Translations under genes and position numbers: made by a program
Part shown: one piece after another, positions 46,571-55,863 of the stretch
Position numbering within the stretch: position 1 is the stretch's first letter
Layout: every line of letters starts with the position of its first letter
The notes under the pieces: model-generated
What the model saw: the letters and a program-made list of their open reading frames with translations, nothing else
Databases searched by the model: none
Told to the model about the DNA's origin: nothing
From: Oricola sp.
Lineage (GTDB): Bacteria > Pseudomonadota > Alphaproteobacteria > Rhizobiales > Rhizobiaceae
Reading direction: 5' to 3'
Length of the DNA: 64,000 nucleotides
NCBI RefSeq assembly: GCF_022763245.1
Contig: NZ_JALEGV010000043.1
Coordinates: 62,001 to 126,000 of the forward strand

Positions 46571-47272
46571 GTGACGCTTTCGATGTCTCCTGATTATCTG
46601 GTTCTGACCGCCGGCGCGATCTACATGCTGGCGCTTCTCATCATCAATCAGGTCGCGTTGCGCCTGATGCTGTTGCTCGGTTCAGCGTTTTACGTCTGGT
46701 ACTATTATGTCGCGGTTGGCGAACCGCTCTGGGCGGCGATCGTCACCAATCTCGGCATCAGCAGCGCCAATCTCGTCGGCCTCCTCATGCTGTGGCTGCG
46801 CAATTCCCGCTTCGCGATCCCGAAGCAGCATGCCGACATCTACCCGATGTTTTCGGTCCTGCCGCCGGGCGATTTTCGCGCCTTGATGGCCCTGTCGAAG
46901 CGCACGGTCGTTTCGGACGAACTGGTCATGACGCGCGAGAACGCGCCGGTCGACACGCTCTATTTTGTCCTGAGCGGGCAGGTCATGGCGCAAAAGCGCG
47001 GGGAGAGTTTCGCGCTCGCGGCCGGCATCTTCATCGGCGAGGTCGCCTATCTGTCCGGAAAGGGCGCGTCCGCGACCACGAAACTGGCGCCGGGAGGCGA
47101 GGTGCTGGAATGGGACGTTGCGGCGCTGCGCAGTAAGGCCCGCCGCCGTCCGCGCTTCAACCTGGCGCTGGACGCCCTGATCTCGATGGACCTGGCGGCG
47201 AAGGTCGCCCAGGCCGGCGCGCCGGGGGCGGCATCGGCCGATCCGCGTTTCTCGGAACCGGCGCTCGTCTAG
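46571..47272 (+). CDS. membrane-anchored cyclic-nucleotide-binding-like (Popeye-type) protein
   Basis: A 233-residue protein. Three hydrophobic helices (about 8-27, 28-47 and 56-78, including [20 protein letters not shown] and [20 protein letters not shown]) precede a cNMP-binding beta-roll at about 95-200: [40 protein letters not shown] and [19 protein letters not shown]. The arrangement resembles Popeye-domain proteins. The start is set by the ribosome-binding site AGAGG five bases before GTG 46571; the ATG 46583 is 17 bases away. It overlaps the xseA 3' end by four bases (tail to tail). Ligand not tested by sequence. Confidence 0.7.
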   Translation: MTLSMSPDYLVLTAGAIYMLALLIINQVALRLMLLLGSAFYVWYYYVAVGEPLWAAIVTNLGISSANLVGLLMLWLRNSRFAIPKQHADIYPMFSVLPPGDFRALMALSKRTVVSDELVMTRENAPVDTLYFVLSGQVMAQKRGESFALAAGIFIGEVAYLSGKGASATTKLAPGGEVLEWDVAALRSKARRRPRFNLALDALISMDLAAKVAQAGAPGAASADPRFSEPALV

Positions 47273-48837
47273 AAAAGGTCGCCCTGGCGCTGCGGTTTTG
47301 CCGGCTTGGCGGGTTTGGCTTTGGCCGTGCCGTCGGTGGCGACGACGTTGACGCGTTCGCGGCCGGCGAATTCGATCGACAGCGCTTCGCCCTTCTTGAC
47401 CTGCGCGGCGTGCTTGACCGGCTGGCCCTTCTCGTCGCGCACCAGCGCGAAGCCCCGCTCCAGCACCGCTTCATAGGACAGGCTCTTCAACAGCCGCGCC
47501 TTCTGCTCAAGCCGGTTCTGGGCGTCGCTGACCTGCAGGTCGATCGCCCGGGCAAGCCGCGTGGACAGCGTCTTCAGCTTTTCCTCGCCCTGGCGATGCT
47601 GGCGTTCGATGCCGGCAACCGACAAGCGCATCGCGATCGCCTTCAGGGTTTCGCCCTTGCGGCCGGCGACGTCCCTGAGCGCGCGGGGCAGGTCGCGGTC
47701 GAAACGGTCGAGCGTCCGGCGGTCGCGGTCGAGAAGGCCGCTCAGCCGGTTGGGGCTGAGCCGGCCCGCCGCGAGCGCATAGGCGCTGCGCTTGGCGGTG
47801 ACATTCGTGCCGAGCCCCTGGCCCAGCCGGCGTTCCAGCGCGTCGAAACTCTGCCGCGGCATGGCGAGCAGGCCGTCGGGTGCGGGCAGGCCGCGCGAAG
47901 CGGCGCGCAGGCTTTCGCGCTTGCGCTCGCCCAGCCGCCCGATGCCGGCCTGAAGCCGCGCGCCGAGCTGGGCGAGCTGCGCCTCAAGTTCCGCTCTGAC
48001 CGGCACCGCGATCTCGGCGGCGCCCGTCGGCGTCGGTGCGCGGACATCGGCCGCGTGGTCGATGAGGGTCCAGTCGGTCTCGTGGCCGACCGCCGAGATC
48101 AGCGGGATCATCGATTCGGCTGCGGCGCGCACCACGACCTCCTCGTTGAACCCCCAGAGATCTTCCAGGCTGCCGCCGCCGCGCGCCACGATCAGCACGT
48201 CCGGGCGCGGGATGGCGCCTGTCCCGTCGAGCGCGTTGAAACCGCGCACGGCATTCGCCACTTCGGCGGCCGAGGTCTCGCCCTGAACCCTCACCGGCCA
48301 GACCAGCACATGTAGCGGATAGCGGTCGTTGATCCGGTGCATGATGTCGCGGATCACGGCGCCGGTGGGCGAGGTGACAACGCCGATGACGCGCGGCAGG
48401 AAGGGCAGGGGCTGCTTGCGCGCCGGATCGAAAAGACCCTCGGCGGCGAGCTTCTTGCGCCGCTCCTCCAGCAGCGCCATCAGGGCGCCGGCGCCGGCGG
48501 GTTCGATATTGTCGATGACGATCTGGTATTTGGACGAGCCGGGATAGGTCGTCAGTTTGCCGGTGGCGATGACCTCCAGCCCTTCCTCCGGCAGGAAGGA
48601 GAGCTTGGAGAAGGCGCCGCGCCAGATCACCGCGTCGATGCGTGCCTTGTCGTCCTTCAGCGTGAAATAGGCGTGGCCGGAGGAATGCGGTCCGCGATAG
48701 CCGGAAATCTCGCCGCGAATGCGCACCCGCTCGAACGCGTCCTCGACGGTGCGCTTCAGGGCGAAGGAGATTTCCGAAACGGAATATTCCGCGACGTTGG
48801 AGCGCGGAGAATCGGCGACTGGGCGGGCATCTGTCAT
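47269..48837 (-). CDS. xseA: exodeoxyribonuclease VII large subunit
   Basis: A 522-residue subunit of the single-strand-specific nuclease ExoVII. The N-terminal OB fold is [20 protein letters not shown] followed by [20 protein letters not shown]. The catalytic domain holds [40 protein letters not shown] and [21 protein letters not shown] long basic coiled coil (about 290-460) and a Lys-rich C-terminus (KPAKPAKP) complete it. No xseB is adjacent; in rhizobia it lies elsewhere. Confidence 0.95.
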   Translation of the reverse strand: MTDARPVADSPRSNVAEYSVSEISFALKRTVEDAFERVRIRGEISGYRGPHSSGHAYFTLKDDKARIDAVIWRGAFSKLSFLPEEGLEVIATGKLTTYPGSSKYQIVIDNIEPAGAGALMALLEERRKKLAAEGLFDPARKQPLPFLPRVIGVVTSPTGAVIRDIMHRINDRYPLHVLVWPVRVQGETSAAEVANAVRGFNALDGTGAIPRPDVLIVARGGGSLEDLWGFNEEVVVRAAAESMIPLISAVGHETDWTLIDHAADVRAPTPTGAAEIAVPVRAELEAQLAQLGARLQAGIGRLGERKRESLRAASRGLPAPDGLLAMPRQSFDALERRLGQGLGTNVTAKRSAYALAAGRLSPNRLSGLLDRDRRTLDRFDRDLPRALRDVAGRKGETLKAIAMRLSVAGIERQHRQGEEKLKTLSTRLARAIDLQVSDAQNRLEQKARLLKSLSYEAVLERGFALVRDEKGQPVKHAAQVKKGEALSIEFAGRERVNVVATDGTAKAKPAKPAKPQRQGDLF

Positions 48838-48937
48838 GGCGCCAGTAACGCCAAGCCTGCCCGCCGGGTCAAGGCAGGCGCGGCTGCGGAATTTTGCCCG
48901 CCGGCACTGGAAACGGCGGTGATGTCTCTATATATAA

Positions 48938-48960
48938 GCGATTGCAAATATAACAATCGC
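48938..48960. promoter_or_regulatory. GCGATTG/CAATCGC dyad before the rhodanese gene
   Basis: GCGATTG (48938-48944) and CAATCGC (48954-48960) flank the AT-rich CAAATATAA. A TATATATA stretch begins just upstream. Located 50-72 bp before ATG 49010. Candidate operator; the regulator is unknown. Confidence 0.45.
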
Positions 48961-49009
48961 GGCATCCCTGACGCCGCCCCCGACCCAGACCCACCACGAG
49001 GACCCGCAT

Positions 49010-49384
49010 ATGCAGACCGAAACGATCGCCAACGGCACGCTTGAAACCTGGACGCCGCAGGAAGTGGCCGACGCCTACGCCAAGGGCGAGATCATTCTGA
49101 TCGATGTGCGCACGCCGGCCGAGTACATGTTCGAGCATGTCGACGGCGCGATGCTGGCTCCGATGTCGTTCCTTAAGCCGCAGAACATCCCCGACAACGA
49201 GAAGCGTCCCGTCGTCTTCTATTGCGGTTCGGGCGTGCGCTCGAAGCGCGTCAGCGGAATGTGCCTGGAAAACGGCTTCACCACCATCGCCCACATGGAA
49301 GGCGGCTTCGGCGGCTGGAAGGCAGCGGGCCTGCCCTTCATCGGCACCAACATGGCGACCGGTGCGCCGGAACCGCGCGGCTGA
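49010..49384 (+). CDS. rhodanese-like sulfurtransferase
   Basis: A 124-residue single-domain rhodanese. The signature VRTPAEYMFEHVDGAM and the active-site loop FYCGSGVRS are present, with cysteine C72 as the persulfide site. The acidic DARNEK-type linkers are short. It would transfer sulfur in the cytosol. It lies between xseA and a DUF937 gene and seems monocistronic. The dyad upstream suggests regulation, for instance by a sulfide or stress sensor. Confidence 0.85.
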   Translation: MQTETIANGTLETWTPQEVADAYAKGEIILIDVRTPAEYMFEHVDGAMLAPMSFLKPQNIPDNEKRPVVFYCGSGVRSKRVSGMCLENGFTTIAHMEGGFGGWKAAGLPFIGTNMATGAPEPRG

Positions 49385-49406
49385 TCGATCGACGGGAGCG
49401 GCGGCC

Positions 49407-50306
49407 TCAGCGCTGCCGCTTCATGCCCTGCAGATAGGTGTCGAATATCTGCTCCATGGAGCGCTGATATTGCGCCTGCGTCTTGCGCCCGGTCTCGAAC
49501 ATCTCGCCGAACAGGTCGCCATAGGGATTGGACGTTTTCGGTTCGGGCTCCGGTTCGGGTTCAGGCTGCCGTGTCTGCTGCGCGAAACCGCCGGTCATCA
49601 TGTCGGCGAAGATGCGCCCGAACGGATTGTCCATCGGGTTCAGCGGATTGGGCGTCGGGCTGCGCTGCGGCGCGGACTTGCGGGTTGACGCGCCGCCGCC
49701 GAACATCTGCTCCAGCGCCTTGCCGAACGGATTGTCGAACGGGTTGAACGCCGGTTCGGGCTCCGGCTCCGGCGCGCGCGGCTGCATCTTCCGCGCCATT
49801 TCCGCCTGCTGGCGCATCATCTCCTCGATCACTTGGCCGATGACATTGCCCTGCGCCGCGCCGAAACCCGGCATGGCGTTCATCTGCCCGGTCGACTGCT
49901 TGTAGAGCCCGCCCATCATGGTCGAGGCCATGATCGGCAGCATCTGCTTGAGGATTTCCTGGCCGATGCCGGTGGCCGCGGCGGCCTGGGCGGCGACGGC
50001 CCGCGACACTTCCTTGGAGCCGAACAGGTGGCCGAGAATGCCGTTGCCCTCACTCACGCCCGCCGGCGTGAAGGCCTTCGTCATGTCCTCGAAATATTTC
50101 GCGTGATTGCCAGTCGCGAGCGCCTGGAGAAAGTTCCCGACGCCCATCGGGTCCGACGCGTTGCGTTTCAGCCCGGTCGAAAAGGCCGGCATCAGCGCGG
50201 CGATCGCCTGTTCCATCTGCGCGTTGTTCATTCCGAACTGCCGCGCCATCTGGGCGACCGCGTCACCATTCTGGGCGTTGGTGAACATGTCGAACAGCGG
50301 CATCAT
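49407..50306 (-). CDS. DUF937 domain protein
   Basis: A 299-residue protein. The DUF937 part covers about residues 1-160 (MMPLFDMFTNAQNGDAVAQM then MNNAQMEQAIAALMPAFSTG and HLFGSKEVSRAVAAQAAAAT). The rest is low complexity: two PEPEPEP stretches and repeated NPFDNPFG/NPMDNPFGR motifs, each before a Met-rich segment. Two adjacent ATGs at 50306 and 50303 follow GGAGGATTCGCC; I take the first. DUF937 relatives are stress-linked proteins; function here is open. Confidence 0.82.
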   Translation of the reverse strand: MMPLFDMFTNAQNGDAVAQMARQFGMNNAQMEQAIAALMPAFSTGLKRNASDPMGVGNFLQALATGNHAKYFEDMTKAFTPAGVSEGNGILGHLFGSKEVSRAVAAQAAAATGIGQEILKQMLPIMASTMMGGLYKQSTGQMNAMPGFGAAQGNVIGQVIEEMMRQQAEMARKMQPRAPEPEPEPAFNPFDNPFGKALEQMFGGGASTRKSAPQRSPTPNPLNPMDNPFGRIFADMMTGGFAQQTRQPEPEPEPEPKTSNPYGDLFGEMFETGRKTQAQYQRSMEQIFDTYLQGMKRQR

Positions 50307-50440
50307 GGCGAATCCTCCAATCTGGAACGACGACCATAGCATGCGCGGCGGACGCGGCAATGCGCCGGCGCTTGACCGCCGTCAATGAGGCGGCAGCCGC
50401 CCGTTGCTACCCGGGGGCGAACGCAGCACCGGAGATTGTC

Positions 50441-50581
50441 ATGGACATTTCAGACCGCCTCTTCGTCGTTCTCTTCCTGCCCGGCCTGTTTGCCAGCCTC
50501 GGCGTCTTCTTCTGGGGCGTCGGCGTGGTGTGGCGCGTCTCGATCGAGGACCGGGAGCTGAAGCGCAAGGCCGGCCGCTGA
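50441..50581 (+). CDS. small single-helix membrane protein
   Basis: A 46-residue protein: MDISDRLFVVLFLPGLFASL begins the chain and one predicted transmembrane helix runs through FFWGVGVVWRVSI into a charged tail EDRELKRKAGR. ACCGGAGATTGTC precedes ATG 50441. Not recognised; likely a membrane microprotein. It is close to, and may share a promoter region with, the divergent DUF937 gene. Confidence 0.55.
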   Translation: MDISDRLFVVLFLPGLFASLGVFFWGVGVVWRVSIEDRELKRKAGR

Positions 50582-50658
50582 GAAGGCTTCAAACCCGGGG
50601 ATGACTGGAGCGGCAGCACCCGCCTGAACCGGCGCCGCAAATTCCGCTTGCGAATCAC

Positions 50659-50674
50659 ATAAGTCAATGCTTAT
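50659..50674. promoter_or_regulatory. ATAAG-N6-CTTAT dyad before arsR
   Basis: ATAAGTCAATGCTTAT, ending 9 bp before ATG 50684. ArsR proteins bind short dyads of this kind in their own promoters, which makes it a likely autoregulatory operator. Confidence 0.6.
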
Positions 50675-50683
50675 CTGATCGTC

Positions 50684-50995
50684 ATGGAAGACGACATCTT
50701 CAAGGCGTTGGCCGATCCGACACGCCGTGCTCTCTTTGCCAAGCTCGCGACCGGCGCGCGCAATGCGACGGCGTTGCGGGAGGGGATGGGGATCAGCCAG
50801 CCGGCCGTCTCGCAGCATATCGCCGTGTTGCGCGGTGCCGGGCTGATCCGCGAGGAGCGGGCCGGCCGCTTCGTGAACTACTCGGTCGATCCGCGCGGGA
50901 TCGAGGCGATCGGCCGCTGGTTTGCCAGATACCGCGCCTTCTGGCCGGACCGCATCGACGATCTGCGCAAGCTCCTGGGAGAAATGGACCAATGA
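50684..50995 (+). CDS. ArsR-family winged-helix repressor
   Basis: A 103-residue repressor. The winged helix is DPTRRALFAKLATGARNATA, LREGMGISQPAVSQHIAVLR and GAGLIREERAGRFVNYSVDP. The metal-binding Cys motif of classical ArsR is missing, so its signal is not a metal by that site. It overlaps the next gene by four bases (ATGA). Partner genes of the AHSA1/SRPBCC type are common. Probable operator at 50659-50674. Confidence 0.88.
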   Translation: MEDDIFKALADPTRRALFAKLATGARNATALREGMGISQPAVSQHIAVLRGAGLIREERAGRFVNYSVDPRGIEAIGRWFARYRAFWPDRIDDLRKLLGEMDQ

Positions 50996-51339
50996 CGACC
51001 GACGACGCCGGCAAGGACGACGTGCTGCAATTCGAGGCCGATCTGGACGCTCCCCCGGAAAAGGTGTGGCGCGCGGTGACCGTGCCGGAACTGCGCGCGC
51101 AATGGCTGCCCGACAGCGCGCTCGCCGACGCCGAACCGGTCAGCGAGACGCCGGGCGTCCGCGTGAGCTACCGCATGCGCGATGACGAGGCGCCGCATCT
51201 GGAGAGCCTCGCGACATTCGACCTTTCACCCAATGGCGAGGGCGGGACGCGGCTCGTCATCCGGCACCGCCTGACCGACGCGGGGGCGGCGCGGGTGCCG
51301 GCCAACGGCAACGGTACGGTGATGCGGCTGGCCGCCTGA
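50992..51339 (+). CDS. SRPBCC/AHSA1-type protein
   Basis: A 115-residue START-like protein. The N-terminal strand and helix DVLQFEADLDAPPEKVWRAV and VPELRAQWLPDS are typical of AHSA1. The C-terminal helix of about 30 residues found in most members appears to be missing (usual length 140-160). A ligand-binding pocket may thus be reduced. Co-translated with arsR. A function in sensing or modifying a small hydrophobic molecule is a guess from family. Confidence 0.78.
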   Translation: MTTDDAGKDDVLQFEADLDAPPEKVWRAVTVPELRAQWLPDSALADAEPVSETPGVRVSYRMRDDEAPHLESLATFDLSPNGEGGTRLVIRHRLTDAGAARVPANGNGTVMRLAA

Positions 51340-51378
51340 GGCCCGATTTCGAACGACAAGGCAGGAAGGGAGGTCGCC

Positions 51379-51984
51379 ATGCGCGACACAATGCAGCTCG
51401 TGCCCGTGGTGGTGGAGCAATCGAGCCGGGGCGAACGCTCCTTCGACATCTATTCGCGCCTGCTGCGCGAGCGCATCATCTTCGTCAACGGCGAGGTCAA
51501 TGACGCGATGGCCGCCCTGGTCTGCGCGCAACTCCTGTTCCTGGAAGCCGACAATCCGAAGAAGCCGATCCACATGTATGTCAATTCGCCCGGCGGCGTC
51601 GTGACCAGCGGCCTTGCCATGTATGACACGATGCAATTCATCCAGGCTCCCGTTCACACGCTGTGCATGGGCACGGCGCGCTCAATGGGGTCGTTCCTGC
51701 TGATGGGCGGAGAACCCGGCCACCGCGCGGCACTGCCTAATGCGAGCCTGCATGTGCATCAGCCGCTCGGTGGATTTCAGGGCCAGGCCTCCGACATCCT
51801 GATCCATGCCGAAGAGACGCGGCGCACCAAGGACCAGATGATCCGCCTCTACGCGCAGCATTGCGGCCGGACCTACGAGGAGGTCGAAAGGACGCTTGAC
51901 CGCGACCGGTTCATGACGCCCAAAGAGGCGCGTGAATGGGGGCTGATCGACACGATCGTGACGGCGAGGGACCTCGCGGCCTGA
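51379..51984 (+). CDS. clpP: ClpP-family protease subunit, paralog
   Basis: A 201-residue ClpP. The catalytic triad is complete: S102 in [12 protein letters not shown]127 in [11 protein letters not shown] and D176 in LDRDRFMT. The nucleophile region differs from the usual GQAAS (it reads GTARS), and the chain starts [20 protein letters not shown] without the propeptide of the main rhizobial ClpP. No clpX or clpA is adjacent. It is 39 bp behind the SRPBCC gene, so possibly co-transcribed with arsR, or independent. AGGAAGGGAGGTCGCC is the ribosome-binding site. Rhizobia often have two or three ClpP proteins. Confidence 0.85.
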   Translation: MRDTMQLVPVVVEQSSRGERSFDIYSRLLRERIIFVNGEVNDAMAALVCAQLLFLEADNPKKPIHMYVNSPGGVVTSGLAMYDTMQFIQAPVHTLCMGTARSMGSFLLMGGEPGHRAALPNASLHVHQPLGGFQGQASDILIHAEETRRTKDQMIRLYAQHCGRTYEEVERTLDRDRFMTPKEAREWGLIDTIVTARDLAA

Positions 51985-51993
51985 CGGCTGGCC

Positions 51994-53070
51994 TCACACG
52001 ATAACGTCTTCCACCGGCCGTCTCAGCGACCAGGGCATCGGCGGCGCGTAGCCGAAACGCAGGATCAGGTCGGGCGACACGTCGGCACCGATCCAGCGTT
52101 CGAAATCGCCGCGCAGGGCGGGCACTTCCAGCGGCTGGTTGATGAAGGCGTGGCGGATGCCGAGCGCGGTCGCGGCCAGCGCGAAACGCTGGCAGGCGCG
52201 TCCGGCCTCCACCCAGTGGGCCTTGTCGCTGGCATCCGAGACGACGATGGCGAGCCCCGCCGACGAGCGGACCTGCTCGGCATATCGGTCGTTCTCGCCC
52301 TTGGCCGTGAAGACGAGGTCGAAGACCGTTCGGGCCAGCCAGTCGGGCATGGCCGGGTTGCCCGAACACGGCGAATAGAGGCCGTCGCGGGTTGCGACCG
52401 AACGTCGGGCGCTGAAGCGCAGCCATTGCTTCAACTCCGTGCGGAAGGCCGGGTCGCCCACCTGCGCGGTGTTGGCGGCGATCACCATCTCCAGAACCTG
52501 CTCGATCTCCTGTCGGTCGGTGACGATGCGGAGGCGCGCGCCGCTCATCCGCGCGGTGGCCTCGATGCGCTTCAGGTCCTCGGTCGGGACGGATCGCCCG
52601 TCATAGGTCGAACGGGTGCACTGGCGCGCGATGATCGCGTCGAAGAGCGGGTCGCGCGCGGCACCGTCCGCGCCGAGATCGACAGTTACCCGCTCGTCGT
52701 CGGCCGCGTAATCGATCGCGGCCGTCCGGCCGGCGGCCATGGCGGCGAGTGCCAGGTTTTCCGACGCGCAGCCGAGGCTGGCGAAGACATGGTGACTGTT
52801 GGCGTCGGCGGCCGGCGTGGCGCGCGTCAGGTCGGGCGCGACGGCAATGCCGGTGCCCTGCTGCGAGAAGAGCCAGGGCTGGGTGTTGTGACTGTTGGCG
52901 GCGAGCGTCGCGAAGTGAACGAGGCTGGCGATGTCGGCTTCGGGCGCGCGCGGTGCGCGCAGTTCGCCGGCGAGCGCGTCATGCGAGGGATCGGAGGCGA
53001 GCGCATAGGCGCCCGCGCCGACGACGGCCGCCGCGCCCGCTCCGGCGAGGACAGTGCGACGATTGAGCAT
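51994..53070 (-). CDS. Acg-family FMN nitroreductase-like protein with Tat-type signal
   Basis: A 358-residue protein. The N-terminus MLNRRTVLAGAGAAAVVGAG is a twin-arginine-like signal. The flavin-fold core starts with FATLAANSHNTQPWLF, the Acg-family sequence. The later part has AIVVSDASDKAHWVEAGRAC and RHAFINQPLEVPALR, which complete the nitroreductase fold. Acg proteins are diverged nitroreductases thought to sequester FMN. GGAGCCGGTCCC precedes ATG 53070. It is exported, which is unusual for nitroreductases but common in this group. Confidence 0.8.
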   Translation of the reverse strand: MLNRRTVLAGAGAAAVVGAGAYALASDPSHDALAGELRAPRAPEADIASLVHFATLAANSHNTQPWLFSQQGTGIAVAPDLTRATPAADANSHHVFASLGCASENLALAAMAAGRTAAIDYAADDERVTVDLGADGAARDPLFDAIIARQCTRSTYDGRSVPTEDLKRIEATARMSGARLRIVTDRQEIEQVLEMVIAANTAQVGDPAFRTELKQWLRFSARRSVATRDGLYSPCSGNPAMPDWLARTVFDLVFTAKGENDRYAEQVRSSAGLAIVVSDASDKAHWVEAGRACQRFALAATALGIRHAFINQPLEVPALRGDFERWIGADVSPDLILRFGYAPPMPWSLRRPVEDVIV

Positions 53071-53174
53071 GGGACCGGCTCCGGATCGGGGAAGACAGCC
53101 CATCTGACCCGACGCGCCCGGCGCGCGCGTTGACGCCGGTCAAGAATGCGGTGCGAAACGGGCCGAAGGCCTGC

Positions 53175-54548
53175 TCAATAGGCGTATTCGAGGAAGACCG
53201 GATCGATCGATTGGCCCCACACCGAATTGTATTCGGTGACCATCTGCTCGGCGGCGGTGGTGCCGCGCGCGACGATCTCCTCAAGCGGCGCGAGGAAGTG
53301 GGTCTCGTCGAAGCCCTCGGAATTCGGCCTGGCACGCGCCTGAAGCCCGGCCCGGGCGATGCCCAGCACGTCATAGCCGATGTCGCGCACGCTGCGCCCG
53401 CGGATGGTCGCCTTCAGGCCTTCCTTCGGCACCGCGTTGCGCGCGGCCAGCACGTCCTCGAAGGTCCAGTCGCGGGTCAGCGCGTCGGCGGCTTCCAGCG
53501 CGTCGGCGTCATAGGTGAGGCCCACCCACAGCGCCGGCAGCGCGCAGATGCGCCGCCACGGACCGCCGTCGGCGCCGCGCATCTCCATGAATTTCTTCAG
53601 CCGCACTTCCGGGAAGACCGTCGACAGGTGGTTGGTCCAGTCGCCGAGATTGGGCCGCGCGTCCGGGATCTCGCCCTCCAGCGCGCCGTCCATGAACTGG
53701 CGGAAGGTCACATGGGTGCAGTCGCGATACTTGCCCTCGCGCAGCACGAAATACATCGGCACGTCGAGCACCCACTGGGTGTAGTCCATAAAGCCGAAAT
53801 CGTCGGCGAAGACGAAGGGCAGAACGCCGGCGCGGTTGTTGTCGGTGTCGCGCCAGATGTCTGCGCGCCAGGACACGAGGCCGTTCGGCTTGCCGTCAGT
53901 GAAGGGCGAATTGGCAAACAGCGCCGTGGCGATCGGCTGCAGGCGGTAGGACACCTGCATCTTCTTGCGCATGTCGGCTTCGGACGAGAAATCGAGATTG
54001 ACCTGGATGGTCGAGGTCCGATGCATCATGTCCAGGCCTTCGCTGCCGACCTTGGGCATGTAGGCCCGCATGATGTCGTAGCGCGATTTCGGCATGCGCG
54101 GCGTTTCGGCGAGCGTCCATTTCGGGCTGGCGCCGAGGCCGAGGAACTTGATGCCGAGCGGATCGGCGATCTGGCGCAGCTGCGCCAGATGGGCGTTGGA
54201 TTCGCGACAGGTCTGGTGGATCGTTTCCAGCGGCGCGCCCGACAGTTCGAACTGGCCGCCCGGTTCGAGCGAGATCGCCCCCATGCCGGTCGGCTCGTAA
54301 AGGCCGATGATGCGGCCCTCGTCCATGATCGGCGACCAGCCGAGCGTCTTCTGCATGCCTTCCAGCAGCGCGCGGATCGAGCGCTCGCCCTCATAGGGCA
54401 CCGGGCTGTTGTCCTCGACGAAGAAGGGGAATTTCTCGTGCTCGGTGCCTATGCGCCACTGTTCGGGCGGCTTGCAGCCCGTCGCGAGATAGGCCGCGAG
54501 CTCCTCTATCGAGGAGATCGGGGTTTCGTCTGTGGTGTCACGCGCCAT
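53175..54548 (-). CDS. gshA: glutamate--cysteine ligase
   Basis: A 457-residue ATP-dependent ligase that makes gamma-glutamylcysteine, the first step of glutathione synthesis. Characteristic segments are WRIGTEHEKFPFFVED near 31-46, EPTGMGAISLEPGGQFELSG, RTSTIQVNLDFSSEADMRKK and MDGALEGEIPDARPNLGDWT. This is the plant/alphaproteobacterial type rather than the E. coli type. Monocistronic in appearance. Divergent or unlinked to the nearby VOC gene. Confidence 0.93.
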   Translation of the reverse strand: MARDTTDETPISSIEELAAYLATGCKPPEQWRIGTEHEKFPFFVEDNSPVPYEGERSIRALLEGMQKTLGWSPIMDEGRIIGLYEPTGMGAISLEPGGQFELSGAPLETIHQTCRESNAHLAQLRQIADPLGIKFLGLGASPKWTLAETPRMPKSRYDIMRAYMPKVGSEGLDMMHRTSTIQVNLDFSSEADMRKKMQVSYRLQPIATALFANSPFTDGKPNGLVSWRADIWRDTDNNRAGVLPFVFADDFGFMDYTQWVLDVPMYFVLREGKYRDCTHVTFRQFMDGALEGEIPDARPNLGDWTNHLSTVFPEVRLKKFMEMRGADGGPWRRICALPALWVGLTYDADALEAADALTRDWTFEDVLAARNAVPKEGLKATIRGRSVRDIGYDVLGIARAGLQARARPNSEGFDETHFLAPLEEIVARGTTAAEQMVTEYNSVWGQSIDPVFLEYAY

Positions 54549-54647
54549 CGGGCCGCCTCGTCCTTCGATTTCGCGAGGTGTGATGGACGAGGGGAGCTAT
54601 AAGGGCAAGCGTATTTTTCTGGCCGAACTGTCAATTTTCCTGAACCG

Positions 54648-55025
54648 TCAAAGCGGCTCTCCCACGTCGATCCTGTTGCCGAACGGATCTTCGAAGACGA
54701 AGGCGCGCAGGCCGAACTCCTTGTCGCGGATGCCTTTCAGGATCCGGCAGCCATGGGCGGCGATGCGCGCATGCAGTTCATCGACGCCCTCGACGAGCAG
54801 ATGCGCGACGTTGAAACTGGCCGGCTTGAACGCCCGTTGCAGTGTCAGATGCAGTTCCGCGGCGTCGCGCTTCACGATCATGAAGCCGACCGGATCGCCG
54901 TTCTCGAAGCGGATCTCGAACCCCAGGACGTCGATGTAGAAGTCGCGCGCGACCTGCATGTCGGTGACGGCGAGCGTTGGCGCCATGCGGCCGAAGCGGA
55001 GCGGAGAAACGGTGGAATCGGTCAT
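54648..55025 (-). CDS. VOC (glyoxalase/bleomycin-resistance) superfamily protein
   Basis: A 125-residue single-domain VOC protein. The repeated beta-alpha-beta-beta-beta units are MAPTLAVTDMQVARDFYIDV then LGFEIRFENGDPVGFM, and LLVEGVDELHARIAAHG then AFVFEDPFGNRIDVGEPL. The motif EDPFGNRIDV is the second metal-strand unit. It has no neighbour that fixes a function. AAGGGACTGAC precedes ATG 55025. Candidate roles include dioxygenase-like, glyoxalase or resistance functions. Confidence 0.85.
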   Translation of the reverse strand: MTDSTVSPLRFGRMAPTLAVTDMQVARDFYIDVLGFEIRFENGDPVGFMIVKRDAAELHLTLQRAFKPASFNVAHLLVEGVDELHARIAAHGCRILKGIRDKEFGLRAFVFEDPFGNRIDVGEPL

Positions 55026-55147
55026 GTCAGTCCCTTTGAACCCGGCGGGCGTCACGGGCGGTGCCGTGTCGCGATGCCTGTTTTCGGAAGGGACGGTGCC
55101 CACCACGACATAAGCCCGACAGGCACCGCAAGACAAGTCCGGTCTGC

Positions 55148-55777
55148 CTAATCCCGCGTGGTCGCCAGCCTTGCGGCGTAACCGGCAAGAAGGCCGCCGC
55201 CGAGCCAGCGAACGAGCCGCCGGTGAACCGGGTTCAGGTCAAACGCCTCTCCGGCCCTGCCGACAATCATGACGAAGGCGATATCCACCAGCAGGAAGAC
55301 GAGGTTCGTCAGGCCTCCGAGGACGAGGATCTGGGCGGCGACGGGGAGCGAAGCGCCCTGCGAGATGAACAGCAACGGAAAGCTCGCGAAGAAATACGAT
55401 GTCCGCGGATTGAGCAGGACGAGCATGAAGCCGCGCCGGAATGCGCCCTGGCGCGCAGCCGGGGAAGGAGCCTCGCCGCCGGGAACGGTGTCGCCGCCCG
55501 CGATGGTCTGATACGCGAACCAGAGAAGCATTGCCGCCGCGATCCATTTCAGCACCGTCAGCAATTCGGGCACGAGCTGGAGCAGGGTCACCAGACCTGC
55601 GGATGCGAGAATGATATGCGGCCATGCGCCGGCATGAAGGCCGAGCGCCGCTTTCCAACCGCTCGCGCGGCCGCGTCGAAGCGTTTCGTCGCCAAGCAGA
55701 ACGAAATTCGGTCCGGGCTCGAGCGCGCACAGAAGCGCCGCACCGAGAAAGATCGCGGATAACATCAACTCCTGCAT
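55148..55777 (-). CDS. LysE-family amino-acid exporter
   Basis: A 209-residue membrane protein with about six helices. The LysE signature is seen in ALEPGPNFVLLGDETLRRGR near 18-37. Later helices include AWPHIILASAGLVTLLQLVP and NLVFLLVDIAFVMIVG. LysE/RhtB proteins export amino acids or homoserine lactone-like compounds; the window's AHL system is not linked to it. GGAGTGATGC precedes ATG 55777. Confidence 0.86.
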   Translation of the reverse strand: MQELMLSAIFLGAALLCALEPGPNFVLLGDETLRRGRASGWKAALGLHAGAWPHIILASAGLVTLLQLVPELLTVLKWIAAAMLLWFAYQTIAGGDTVPGGEAPSPAARQGAFRRGFMLVLLNPRTSYFFASFPLLFISQGASLPVAAQILVLGGLTNLVFLLVDIAFVMIVGRAGEAFDLNPVHRRLVRWLGGGLLAGYAARLATTRD

Positions 55778-55863
55778 GCATCACTCCATGTCGCCAGGCA
55801 GGATGGGTGACCTCGATTTCGACAGGGTATACGGAGCGGTTGCGCTGTTGAAGGTTTCAGGGG

